A DNA stretch of 64,000 nucleotides, taken from NCBI GenBank assembly GCA_024663395.1, contig JANFAH010000022.1, forward strand, positions 806,001-870,000, read 5' to 3'. The notes below the pieces were generated by a model. It saw nothing but the letters and a program-made list of their open reading frames with translations. It did not search any database and had not been told where the DNA came from. Positions 35,652 through 46,604 of this stretch are shown piece by piece. How positions within the stretch are numbered: the first letter of the stretch is position 1; every line of letters starts with the position of its first letter. Source of the stretch: Pisolithus tinctorius. Lineage: Eukaryota > Basidiomycota > Agaricomycetes > Boletales > Pisolithaceae. The position numbers and the translations under genes were made by a program.

Positions 35652-36023
35652 TGTGACGAGACCTAAACAACAGGGTTTGTTGTAGGCTCGCACCAAGAAC
35701 CAACAAAGATGAGTAAAGAAGGAGGAAGAAAAGCGGCTTGGAAGCAGGCGGATTTAGGACTCAAAGACCCAAATGAACTAGCTTAGAGCTAGTTGGGTGA
35801 TTGAACGGCAGTACTTATACTATGGTACATGAGGCTACGGTGAGGCATACACGAGGACCGTGACATCATAGTGATGTCATAATGATATCATAGTGGAGCG
35901 GAACGTACTAGAAGGGAGGAGCAAGGCGAAGGTGAGGCGAGGCCTAGACCGGAGTCCAGACCGAGTCCAAGAGATAAGATAAGACGAAAAGAAAAGAAAG
36001 GAAAAAGAGTACGTATCGTAACA
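35652..36023 (-). repeat. 3' LTR of gypsy element 2
   Basis: 372 bp. On the plus strand it runs TGTGACGAGACC to ATCGTAACA. An inverted pair TGACATCA / TGATGTCA lies near 35860-35880. Confidence 0.96.
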
Positions 36024-36034
36024 CTATCCCCTCC

Positions 36035-39000
36035 TTAGAAATCGACTTCCAGGCGATTGAAGGTAGGGACAGTGTCAGTAAAGTTCTCCAGGGGCTTGAA
36101 GAGGGAGGAGAAAAGGGAGGAATCCATGCCACAGAGTTTCCGAGGAGCAGAAGGATTACGACGGTGGAAGTCCCTGACAGCACCAGGGGCAGACTTCAAA
36201 GAAGACTCAGGTTCCCAGGTGTGATCCTCGTCATGGTAGCCCTTCCAATGGACGAGGTATTCAAGCCTGTTCCATTTTAGGCGAGAGTCGGCGACATAAT
36301 CCACCTCAAACTCCTTGTCGCCCTCGTGTCCCACCACCGGTCCTGGACGGGTAACAGTTTGGCCCTCCAAAGGTCCCTTGTATGGCTTAACCCGAGAGAC
36401 GTTAACGACGGGATGGATTTTGAGGGTTTTTGGAAGTTTTAGTTCTACCGCATTGGGCTTGAGTGAGACAACCCTATAGGGGCCGATCCATCGTTCCGTG
36501 AGTTTTCTGGAAGGGCGGCCAGAGAGAGAGATGCGGGAGGTTTCCAGCCAGACCATGTCGCCAACTGAGTAGGAAGGGGCGTCAGAACGAGACGCATCTG
36601 CAGACACCTTCATCCGTTCTGCAGCTTTATTCAGAGCCTTCTTTGTGTCTTCCAAAACCTTAGCAAGGTCAACGGCATGATCTGTAGCCGCCTCCGCCTT
36701 GGAAAGGAAGGGTTCCACTCCCATCCTAGGGGTGTAGGAACGAGTAACCGAGAAGGGGCTTTTGCCAGTAGACTCCTGTCGCTTGTTATTATAGGAGAAC
36801 TGGGTGACCTTAAGCCAAGAAGGCCAAGAATCCTGTTGGTCATTGACGAAGAGGCGGAGATACTGCTGCAGGTCCTGGTTAAGGCGTTCTGTCTGACCAT
36901 CTGTTTGAGGATGGAAGGCGGTGGAGAGCCTGGGTTTGACCCCAAGCATCCTGCAAAGCTCAGTGGTGAAAGCACTGGCAAACTGGGGGCCCCGATCTGA
37001 GATGACAGAGGAAGGTAGTCCGTGCTGGGTCCACACATGATCTCGAAAGAGTTCCACAGTTTGAAGTGAGGAAACCTCTTTGGTAGTGGGGGCAAAGACC
37101 ACCTCCTTCGAGAACCTGTCCACCACCACCATGACGTTATCGAAGCCCTGAGCCTCAGGTAACTCCATGAAGTCGACCGAGATGTCGGTCCAGGGGCGTT
37201 CTGGAACCGGGTTCGGAAGGAGTTTTCCTGCGGGAGGGGTTCTAGAACTTTTAGCCATTTGGCAGCGATGACATGCCGAGACATAGTCCTTGACAGTAGC
37301 AGTCATCCCAGGCCATACATAGTTGCGAGAGACGAGCTCTAGAGTCTTCTTCCAACCAGGGTGTCCTGCAAGCGGGGTGTCATGGTGCTTTTCAAGACAA
37401 TGGACTCTGACAGCGGGTGGAACGTAGACCTTTCCCTGACAGACGTACAGTCCTTCTTTAAGGACCGAACCCTCTGGTTGTGGTGTTACCGAGGAGGCGG
37501 ATTTCAGGGCGAGAACGAGATCAACATCCTCTCCTACCACTAAGGTAGTTGCCACTCTAGAAGGATCGAGTAACGTAACCCCTTGGTTGTCCGACCCCTT
37601 GGGTTCATGATCCTCTCTCCTAGAAAGGGCATCAGCCTTAGCCATCGAAGATCCGGGTTTGTACACCAGCTTGTAGTTGAAGCGAGAGAGGTACTGAGCC
37701 CAGCGTGCCTGGCGACGGTCCAGGTTCTGCGCCTTCATGAAATACTGGAGGTTTGCATGATCTGTCCAGATCTCAAACTGATAAGGGGTGGCTTCAAGGT
37801 AGTGTTGCCACGTTTCCAGGGCACGAATTATGGCCAGCATCTCCTTGTCAAAGACCTGGTAATTTCGTTTGGGGGGAGACATGGAATGGGAGTAGAAGGC
37901 GACAGGTCGCCAGAGGTCATCTTCACATTTTACAGAGAGAACAGCACCTGTGGTGAAGTCTGAGGCATCGGTTTCCAGATGGAACTCTCTATCTTGATCC
38001 GGAAAAGTGAGAACGGGGGCGGTGGTGAAGGCAACCTTCAAGGCATCGAAGGCTTGTTGCTCTCGTGGACCCCAAGTCCAGAGTTGATCTTTTCTTGTGA
38101 GATCATTGAGCGGACGGGCGATCTGTGCGAAGTCCTTGATGAAGCGATGATAGAAGTTTGCTAGCCCCAAGAAGGCTCATACCGAGCGGACCTTTGTAGG
38201 GACCGGCCATTCTGTAATGGCCTTCACCTTGCCTTTATCCATGCTAACCCCCTCGGTTCCGACCACCATGCCCAGGAATTCTACCTGCTTCTGCTTGAAG
38301 AAGCACTTCTCTGGCTTGACGAAGAGATCGTTTTCCTCTAGTCTCTTTAACACCTCTAGGACAATCCTGTCATGCTCCTCTTCATCGTCTGTTTTTGTGA
38401 AGATCATCAGGTCGTCGATATAGACCACAAGGACATCCTCCATGTCACCAAAGATGTCGTTCATCATGTTCTGGAAGGTAGATGGCGAGTTGCAGAGGCC
38501 AAAGTACATGACCAGAGGCTCATAAGCCCCCTTATGAGTTATGAAGGCGGCCTTCCACTCGTCTCCTTCCTTGACATGGACGTTGTTGTATCCCCATCGG
38601 AGGTCCATCTTGGTGAAGAGTTTGCAGCCCTTGAGTTTATCGACGAGCTGGGAGATGAGAGGAAGAGGGTATGCGTTTTTAACCGTGTGTTCATTGAGGT
38701 ATCGGTAGTCCTGCACCATACGTTTCTTCCCATCCTTCTTCAGCACAAAGAACACCGGCGAGGTTTGCGGCGACTTGGAAGGGCGGATGTAGCCCTTTCG
38801 TAACTGATCTTCAAGGAAATCCGACACTTCCTTTTGTTCTTCCACAGAGAGCGGGATGAGACGACCACGTTTGGGAGCAAAGGTCTCTTTAAGGTCGATG
38901 GCATGGTCCCATGGTTTATGAAGTGGCATCCTTTCTGATTCTTCTTTTGAGAAGACCTTCAGGTATTGGTGGTATTCCTTCGGGATGAGCTCTTCAGTAG

Positions 39001-39742
39001 TGCCGGTCCGAACTCTGGTGGAGCGGAGTTTCGGATAAAGATACTCCATGTCTTGTGACTCCTGTTCTTCCGCTATCCTCTCTGCTCTCGTCTTTGGGGC
39101 CAGGTCGTGACATTCGCGAGGACACCGGGACAACTTTACCTGCTTGGTTTCCCAACACACCTCTGGATTGTGTTTTCACAGCCAAGTGTAGCCGAGTATG
39201 AGGGGGTGTGTGCCGAGCGTGGTGACTTGAGCCCAGACGTACTCTCAGTGGCCCTGATAATTCATAACGAGAGAGGCGACGTGGGTGATATTTCCTGCCA
39301 CGTTAGGGGTTCCATCGACATTAAGGACAGCGACAGGGCGACCAAGTTTGATCAGGGGAACATTGTTTTCATCAGCCCATTTCTTGTCCAAGAAGGTGTC
39401 GTTGGCCCCTGAGTCCACCAATGCTTTTACACTCCACTTCCTTTCTCGTCCTTCCAACACTACTCCCAACTCCAATTCTGCCTTCAGATCTGCTGTTCTT
39501 ATCTTCGGGGTTTCTTTTGTTTTCTGGATAGGCATGCTTTTATTTTTATCGCAAGAGGAATTAAGCACCGGTAGTTTTACATCCGCGGCCGCGCCCACTG
39601 GGGTCGCCTCTTCAGATGGTACAGTAATCTCCGAGTTAAATATATCCTGCTTGGTAGAGAAATTGTCAACGCCTAAGACAGAAAACTTATTATAAACGTA
39701 GCCAGTGGAGACCCAATCCTCTACTGGCCGAACTCTTTTCCC
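36035..39742 (-). pseudogene. pol: Pol polyprotein of gypsy element 2 with three TGA stops
   Basis: Entered by -1 frameshift from gag near 39736. In order along the minus strand: aspartic protease (VDSGANDTFLD near 39410), reverse transcriptase (QDYRYLNEHTVKNAYPLP near 38690; YIDD near 38410), RNase H (ETDASDFTTGAVLS near 37960), integrase zinc finger (HHDTPLAGH, CHRCQMAK near 37260-37380), DDE core (SVDFMELP, ISDRGPQFAS, Glu further on), and a chromodomain (EFEVDYVADS ... LVHWKGYHDEDHTWEPE, near 36180-36320). Stops TGA at 39245-39247, 39176-39178 and 38177-38179 lie in one continuous frame (VRSV-stop-AFLGLANF at the last). All fit CGA-to-TGA. Confidence 0.94.
39701..39742 (-). promoter_or_regulatory. 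Predicted -1 ribosomal frameshift signal, gag to pol (element 2)
   Basis: On the minus strand the heptamer G GGA AAA (39736-39742) lies in the gag frame, four codons before the TAG stop. After a 7-nt spacer a stem GCCAGT/ACTGGC (39723-39728 with 39701-39706) is extended by GGA/TCC across a 3-nt bulge. The -1 frame is open from here straight into the protease. Spacing and heptamer match the standard X-XXY-YYZ arrangement. Confidence 0.78.
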
Positions 39743-40779
39743 TGACCCTTCATCTCGTTGATCTGCTTGTCGTAAAAGAAGGCCTGCATCTCTTCAAACG
39801 ACATCTGACGGAGGGCGGTCTCCTGTGCTTCCTGTGTAACCTCCCATATGTTGGGTCTAGCAGGACCCTTCCCTTTGGCACAGGGACAATCTCGTTTGTA
39901 ATGATTTCCCTGACAATCGAAGCACTTGATGTGGGAAGGGACGGGACGAGGAGGGAAGCGAGCAGCGCCTATTTCCATGGGGGCGCCACGACCAGGCTGG
40001 GTGCCGGTAGGGGTGAAACGGGGGGAGTATGAAGGACGGTTATAGGAGGAGCAGGGGGCAGGTTCGTCAGGGTAGTGATTATACAGAAGTTTGAAGCGGT
40101 CCCTGGCAAGGGCAGCTTCTCGGAAGGCGACGGTCATCTGAAGATAATTGCCCTGAGTGTATCCCCTCCTTAGGGCCTCCTTTACGATGCCAGGGTGGAT
40201 GGCGTTTTCCAGCAAGAAGCCGGCAGTCTCATCAGTAACACGTCCCTGTACCTTTAGGGACTTGAATTTGGCATAGAATTCTTCATAGCGAGAGTTTCCT
40301 TGGCGCATAGTGCGCATCTGTGCTTTGGCCCACTCGACGTCTGTTTGAGGGGCGAAGAACCTATCAATGTCTTCAATCATCTCGGCCGTGTCAGGCCATA
40401 CTCCAGTGACAATTGCGAGTGAGAACTTGGCCTGAGCGAATCTTCCAGCTACAGGGCCTGTCATACGGGACCATACCGCGGTGCACTTATCTTGGGCGGT
40501 GGGCAAGGCGGTTCTATTCTGTGTGACCCACACCTTCATCTTCACCCACCATTCTGAAAACTTGGCACGATCACCGGCATACTGACCCGGATCAGCCATT
40601 ACTTCAATCCTCCTTTGAATGACATCGGCAGGGAGGGCATTCCACTGGTTTCGCTGACCCTCAATGGTCGCGATCGTTCCTTGAGCATCTCTTAGCTCGT
40701 TGCTTAGTCTGTAGTTTTCGTCTCGAAGAGCGTCGAGAGTGTCGCGGAGCTCGGTAAGCTGGTCATGAATGCCTTCCAT
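39721..40779 (-). CDS. gag: Gag polyprotein of gypsy element 2
   Basis: 352 residues. The N-terminus is a probable coiled coil (MEGIHDQLTELRDTLDALRD), followed by a capsid-like domain (about 80-240, including YEEFYAKFKSLKVQGRV) and one zinc knuckle of the form C-x2-C-x4-H-x4-C (CFDCQGNHYKRDC). It begins at the first ATG of this frame and ends at TAG 39721-39723, overlapping the pol frame through the slippery site. An upstream open stretch without ATG (40763-41065, Pro-rich) precedes it; I do not count that as a gene. Confidence 0.93.
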   Translation of the reverse strand: MEGIHDQLTELRDTLDALRDENYRLSNELRDAQGTIATIEGQRNQWNALPADVIQRRIEVMADPGQYAGDRAKFSEWWVKMKVWVTQNRTALPTAQDKCTAVWSRMTGPVAGRFAQAKFSLAIVTGVWPDTAEMIEDIDRFFAPQTDVEWAKAQMRTMRQGNSRYEEFYAKFKSLKVQGRVTDETAGFLLENAIHPGIVKEALRRGYTQGNYLQMTVAFREAALARDRFKLLYNHYPDEPAPCSSYNRPSYSPRFTPTGTQPGRGAPMEIGAARFPPRPVPSHIKCFDCQGNHYKRDCPCAKGKGPARPNIWEVTQEAQETALRQMSFEEMQAFFYDKQINEMKGQGKEFGQ

Positions 40780-41085
40780 AGCGATCTGGGCGTTTTAGGG
40801 TGTGACGGGGACGGAGGTTATAACGAGGTTGCTGTGGTTCAGCAGGGAGCGAACAGGGGAAGACAGATTCGACAGAGAAGGGGTAGGAAGGAGGCGGAGG
40901 AAGGGAGTAAAGGTTGTGATCGAAGAGCGGGGTGAGCGAACGTCGCTCAGGAATGTATGGGACGAAGAGGTTTGGGTCGGGTTCAGAGGCTGGGGGACTT
41001 GGCGAGTACACCCACGAGCCTTCGCGAAGGAAACGAGGAATGGTGACGGAGGTGCGAGGGTACAACGAGTAGAAGCTAGTTCAAG

Positions 41086-41457
41086 TGTGACGAGACCTAA
41101 ACAACAGGGTTTGTTGTAGGCTCGCACCAAGAACCAACAAAGATGAGTAAAGAAGGAGGAAGAAAAGCGGCTTGGAAGCAGGCGGATTTAGGACTCGAAG
41201 ACCCAAATGAACTAGCTTAGAGCTAGTTGGGTGATTGAACGGCAGTACTTATACTATGGTACATGAGGCTACAGTGAGGCATACACGAGGACCGTGACAT
41301 CATAGTGATGTCATAATGATATCATAGTGGAGCGGAACGTACTAGAAGGGAGGAGCAAGGCGAAGGTGAGGCGAGGCCTAGACCAGAGTCCAGACCAAGT
41401 CCAAGAGATAAGATAAGACAAAAAGAAAAGAAAGGAAAAAGAGTACGTATTGTAACA
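41086..41457 (-). repeat. 5' LTR of gypsy element 2
   Basis: 372 bp, a match to the 3' LTR except for six CpG-type transitions (for example CTACGG against CTACAG, ATCGT against ATTGT). Confidence 0.96.
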
Positions 41458-43457
41458 TATAATGTCCATGCATTCATTCATGAAAAGCTTCATGGTTACA
41501 CATTTTGACATGCCATCTTCCCCATCATTCATGTAAATGTATTGCTGCCTACCACATTGGTAATGAAACTTTTGGCATCAAAACCTGACATCATGAAATC
41601 ATTACAATATTGATGTGGACAATACCTGCAAACTCCTTTGGTATGTGTGGCAGTGTACATGGCCTGCAGCATCGCACAGAAATTAATTCCAAAATTATGA
41701 TAACATGCCTGTGTCACTATTTCAAAAAATTCCAGAACAACATCTGTGTTACTCCCAATTTCGACCTTATGAGCAAAGGCATATGTCACCACTGCTACTA
41801 TTGCTAAGTTTGGGAAATTGGGTTTCTTCCTCTTTGTAAACAGATATATACACCTTGCCCACTCTGCTCCCTTCTTACTGCTCAACTTCCAAAATGCCTC
41901 CCAAACATGAACACTCTGCACATGCCAAAGTTTCGAAGCCTTCCAAATGTACATGGTATGGTTTCTGAGGTTTGATGACTTTCCCTAAAGCTTAACAAGC
42001 AACTCTATATGAAAAGTGTGGATGAGTTGTCTGCATCTTCTGGCAAAACATTGGCAGGTTTGGACCCAGCTCCTGGTGCAGTGTGAGAGTCTGAAGCATC
42101 ATCTTCCACTGCAGAACTTCCTTCCTCAAAACCAACTAAAAAGCAGCAATGTATGTCACTACCCCCATTAACTGTGAAGAGCATAATGAGAGGACCATCT
42201 TCCACTGTCATTGATGAGGAGGAAATTTGGGGATATCTGACAGTGCTCACAAGGTAAGTCAAGAACATGGCATTCTTTCCGACAGCCTTTTCATTCTTAA
42301 GGAACAGTTGCATCAAGACATTAATGGCCTTCAAAAATCCTCAATCCAACATTTACTCCCTTGCCACATTACTTCCCACTGCTTCATGGGGCTGAAATGA
42401 CCCATACAGTGATCACAGCAAAATGCTCTGTAATCCTGTATCCAATGAACCTATTTTGATATGGATGGTTGGCCATGTATCAGCAACATGGTTTCTAAGG
42501 AATGGTAAACCAGATCAACAGTGTTCTGTCACCATCATTCCACTTTCCAAACACCTATGTCACCAGGCTCTTTGATTACTTTCTGGATTCTCTCATCCTC
42601 CACTCTGTGTGTCTGCCTTTGAAACATCCACTTCATCCCAAAGAAATTCGCTGATTACATCTTAAAGCATCTGTGGACACTCCTCCCTCCATTGTTAGAG
42701 CATCCTGATGGCAAAGTTCAAAGCATGGTGAAATGGTATGGTCTTGACTTATTCCCTGCTTACATGGCCTAATGCCTTGCATGCGACAGAGCTCTTTGTT
42801 TTCATCTGTGTATGATGCCTGCAAGGTTTTTCAGGCCAAAACTGAAATGGACCTTTATCCAGCTATGGAACTGAAGAAGAGAGATCTCATATTGCTGGAG
42901 GTGAAGCTGATAAGGTATTTTGTAAAGGATGACAATGGCCACTACAGTCATCATCAAGCACAGTTTGAATTACAGTCTGTCTCCCTCCTTCATTCATCTG
43001 ATGGATATGAGTCCAATAATTCTTCCAATTATGACATCAGAGATTTACATATTTAATCCCCCCTGCCATAAAAATAATCAAACACTCTTTATTGCTAGTC
43101 ATCACTTTCATGTTGGTAATTGATCTTATGATTCATTCAGGATGATTTCTGGATAGTAGTACACTATAGCAATACAAACATCTTAATCTCACCTTTCAGT
43201 GACACTAGACAAAAGCCAACGACTGACGAAGCATAAATGAGCAACAAAACATGAAATAAAATAGAAAACAGCTGCAACTACAAGCCAACTTACATTTTGT
43301 GAATGTAGGGAACAATGGTGCATCTGCTATTTCCACAGCTTTTCCCCCCTAATTTCCAAGACACCCTGTTGATGCCATGACGTTGTTCTTCTGCAAAGGG
43401 AGAAGAGTCTTCTGTACCATGAAATCTTAACCACATGCAATGTCAATCATGTGTGTG
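41458..43457. other. Decayed region with one protein-like relic
   Basis: The plus-strand stretch 42772-43056 (CKVFQAKTEMDLYPAMELKK, then FELQSVSLLHSSDG) resembles a many-copy agaricomycete hypothetical family I cannot name. The rest shows only short ORFs on both strands, including 41529-41954 and 42005-42334 on the minus strand, with no recognised motif. Confidence 0.35.
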
Positions 43458-44189
43458 TCATATGGATTTCAAGCAAACTGCATTCTTGCCATTGCAACAT
43501 TGGCAGCCCACATACGAGATCCCTCTAAGATGGTGCTTTTTGATTTGAATGGAAGCCATTTCATTGGGACAATTGACATTGATAACACAACATGGGTTTA
43601 TGAGAGCCATTTGCCAAAGAGTATGGTAAGGATACATGCAGAATAGATTTGCACACATTATGAAATTCATCATAATGGTATGCCAGGCTTTGAAGATGGG
43701 CATGATTGCAGATGGTGTGCAGGCAACAACCACTGTCAATAGCACACATGCATTCTGAAAATATTGGGTGCATTGAATATGGGTGCTTGTGGAAGGACAG
43801 TGACTGTGATCCTCAACTGCAATCTGCCAAAAACCCACCTCTGTCACATCTGCTCCAAAAGTGTTCCATTCATTGCAGCCCACAAACACATCAAGGGTTC
43901 TCAGCAACCATTCTTCACAATGCTTTCCAAACATCAGTCATAATGCCACAGAACTGCCAATGATCATGTTATGCATAGCAATTGACTGATAAAGCATTTC
44001 CGAACAGCAAAACTTTCCAGTGACTAGGGAATGAAGATGAAATTGCAAGGAGTTGTCAATTAATGCCTTTGTATAAGGTAGAGCTTCTGTCAATTTCATC
44101 CAATTGTCTAAGTCCATGAAGTCTATAATTGATTGTAGAAGTTCTGGGGGAAGGAATGATATTGTTCTTGCCATCCACTGTGCAAACAT
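43458..44189 (-). pseudogene. F-box-like plus nucleotidyltransferase-like relic
   Basis: The N-terminus (ARTISFLPPELLQSIIDFMD) resembles an F-box start. After a stop (TGA at 43938-43940, same frame) come LDVFVG and TPSAIMPIFKAWHTIMMNF, then ALINPCCVINVNC. This is the pattern of a multicopy family with a nucleotidyltransferase-like fold (Gly-Ser then Asp-x-Asp), shared with the plus-strand ORF at 45299. The internal stop and poor active-site region indicate decay. Function unknown. Confidence 0.5.
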
Positions 44190-45298
44190 TAAACTATGTA
44201 AGTTTCAGCTGAGAAAATCAATCTTTGTTAGCTGGACTTACTTTCTCCTAATGGCTGTGGAAGTTCATGAAGAGAACAATGTATGAATGAACAACAATGG
44301 AGAGCTGTCTGTGTACATTCACACATGCACCTGCAAAACCCTCCCAAAATCATGTTCATCACTCTGTCATCACTGTCATCACTCACCTCATCCTTCATGC
44401 ATATAATTGCCACCCCTTGCACAACATGTCATCATGCCCATCCATTTACGAAGGTAAAGTGTTTTTGAAATTACAAATCTCCTTCAAAACCTATCTTACA
44501 CAGCTCCTGTCTTACCATCACCCGAGAAATCAATATGCCTTGCAACACTCCTGAATTCTGTTCTGTTTCTGCAATTCTCATTTGAAACCAAAGGGAATCT
44601 GGCCCATGTATTGTCACAATTCAGTGACATTTCTCAGGCTGTATCTCCCTTTGCAGAGTAGCTAACTTTTTCCCAAATACTAACGATGTTGTCCAACAAT
44701 GCATCATTGTCAATTGTCTTCACATGACCTATCTTTTTGTGATGGTAGATGCTGACAATGAGCCCCTCAACCTCCATGCCAAACATGACATCATGCTTGC
44801 TGCTCTAGCATTACAATGGTAAGTTCTTTCTTTTTCCCCTTTGCTTGTATCCTCCTAAGCCGACTTCATAAGCCTAGATCTTCTCTTTCAACAAATATCT
44901 TAAAGTTCTTTCTATGGCTTTTTGTGAGTTGTCCCATGCCCACCCATGGCATGTCTTATGCTTACCTTAAATGCTTTCTTTGAGTCAAAAATATGGTGAT
45001 ATAGCATTTCATATTACTGTTAGATCTGTATGACAATGATCTGATTTAAAATGACTTCCTGCATGGGTGTCTATATTATCACACACAACCTTTCCAAATT
45101 CATGAGTTAATTTGAAATGATATCAACCAGACTCCCCCCCCCTATATATATATATATATATATCTCAAAATAGAGATAACACAAATCACTGCATTTCCAC
45201 ATTTCATGTCAATGCTAGCATGCTCAAGGACCTCGCCATGCAACAATGAATGTTGTGCATGCCACCAGAGACATGGAATCAAATCCTCTCCTTTCTAA
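44190..45298. other. Spacer between two head-to-head relics
   Basis: No gene recognised. A C-run followed by a (TA)n microsatellite lies at 45135-45163. Confidence 0.5.
45143..45163. repeat. (TA)n microsatellite
   Basis: About ten uninterrupted TA units directly after a run of C. Confidence 0.95.
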
Positions 45299-46126
45299 AT
45301 GTCACTGACATCCACAAATTTATGGTTACCCTGTAAGGATCATGCTGCAGCAGGAAGACATTATCTGCTGTACTGCAGACTTCTACTCACAAAGTCATTT
45401 TTTGAAAACCCACAAGATTTCTTCGATCTGCTTCATCTAGGTCAAGCAATCATTTCTGGCTCCTGTGCACTTCACTTGCTACTACCTCAAGGAGATGTGA
45501 TGTGGTCTCCACATGATGTTGATGTTTATGCCACTCATAAAAATGTGGATTTCCTTATAGCAGGAATAAAGTTACAAGGATATCAGATTATCCATGTCAC
45601 AACAGGAAATGACCTTCGATACTCCAACTCCCATGTTGCATCCATCTTTTCTTTTGTTTGTGACCAATGCAAGATCAACATCATTGTTTCTTCTTCAACC
45701 ACCCCCATTTCCCCCATTTTTCAGTATCACAGTACTGCACTCATGAATTTCATCACCCATGACTCTGTCTTCTGTGCTTACCCACACCTCACACTACATC
45801 AACAATTGCTTGTCGATCCCTTTGTAATCTTCACTCAAGCTTTGAAATGTTTGACTTTGGAAGCCCTCATCAAATATCATGATCAAGGGATCTGTTACCT
45901 AAAATGCTGCAACCTTCACAGAGACCACCATTGTCCTAAAGATGATTATTGCAGTAATCATGATGAAGACTGCATGTGGATGCAATTGACTCCATCTCCA
46001 TCTTCTATATCTTCAAAAGAATATTGCATGACTGAGATAGGCATTGCCAATCTACAGTGGTGGCTCAGAGGATATGTATGCCATAAAACACCTCCCTTTC
46101 TGTCATCTGCCATTCACATAACATAG
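45299..46126 (+). CDS. Nucleotidyltransferase-like multicopy protein (275 residues)
   Basis: Contains the Gly-Ser element (IISGSCALHLLLP) followed by PHDVDVYATHKNVDF, the Asp-x-Asp metal-binding arrangement of nucleotidyltransferase folds. Then come KINIIVS, STALMNFITHDSVFCAYPHL and a Cys/His-rich C-terminus (CCNLHRDHHCPKDDYC). The frame is uninterrupted, so this copy may be intact or a recently inactivated fragment. The start is the first Met of the frame and the true N-terminus may lie upstream. It is a paralogue of the relic at 43458-44189 on the other strand. Assignment rests on motif spacing; the substrate is unknown. Confidence 0.5.
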   Translation: MSLTSTNLWLPCKDHAAAGRHYLLYCRLLLTKSFFENPQDFFDLLHLGQAIISGSCALHLLLPQGDVMWSPHDVDVYATHKNVDFLIAGIKLQGYQIIHVTTGNDLRYSNSHVASIFSFVCDQCKINIIVSSSTTPISPIFQYHSTALMNFITHDSVFCAYPHLTLHQQLLVDPFVIFTQALKCLTLEALIKYHDQGICYLKCCNLHRDHHCPKDDYCSNHDEDCMWMQLTPSPSSISSKEYCMTEIGIANLQWWLRGYVCHKTPPFLSSAIHIT

Positions 46127-46604
46127 TGAGTTTTAGTTTTCTTTGCAATCTTCATCACTAGTCTCATGATCTCATTCCCACTTCGCAAGACCAAAAAATG
46201 CCACATCATTTTCCACAATGGTCTCCCCCTCCCTTGTCTTTTTCATTTTTAAACTTGTATCCTCTACACTAAATTCTTTTCCTTCTTCACACTGGAGAGA
46301 TGATCTACATCACTTTTCTAACTTTGTATTGGGTATTTAACAATCACATTGTATGGTATCTTTGTGTTTGGGAAGTGGCTTCTGCCATGTGTAATTCACC
46401 AATGTCATTTGCAATATGACATCACCCTACAATTCAAAAAAAAGGAGGCATCCAGATAAATGCATCAAACTTCCATGTTCCAAAGAGATGAAGAACATCT
46501 CTGAAGTTTTGTCAGTGCTTCCACATGAGTTTGTCATTAGGTTACCTTCCCAAACATAAGCCCCTCCTCGAGCTGCATTAGTCTCCTTATGCTTCAAAGA
46601 CCTT
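46127..46604. other. No recognisable gene
   Basis: AT-rich sequence between the nucleotidyltransferase-like ORF and the ribonucleotide reductase relic. Possible upstream exons of the latter could not be identified. Confidence 0.4.

Larger units (their letters stand above)
35652..41457 (-). mobile_element. Complete Ty3/gypsy chromovirus, element 2
   Basis: 5,806 bp with two 372-bp LTRs and a 5-bp target duplication TATAA (35647-35651 and 41458-41462). The coding strand is minus: gag, then pol by -1 frameshift, ending in a chromodomain. The LTRs differ at six sites, every one a CG against TG or CA change. Pol carries three TGA stops. Unlike element 1 there is no large antisense gene. Confidence 0.97.

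Noticed and set aside
40763..41065. 100-codon open stretch upstream of gag in gypsy element 2
   Set aside because: No ATG in the frame, Pro-rich composition, and it lies in the leader. Not counted as a gene, although it ends in YNLRPRHTLKRPDRYG and overlaps the gag start.
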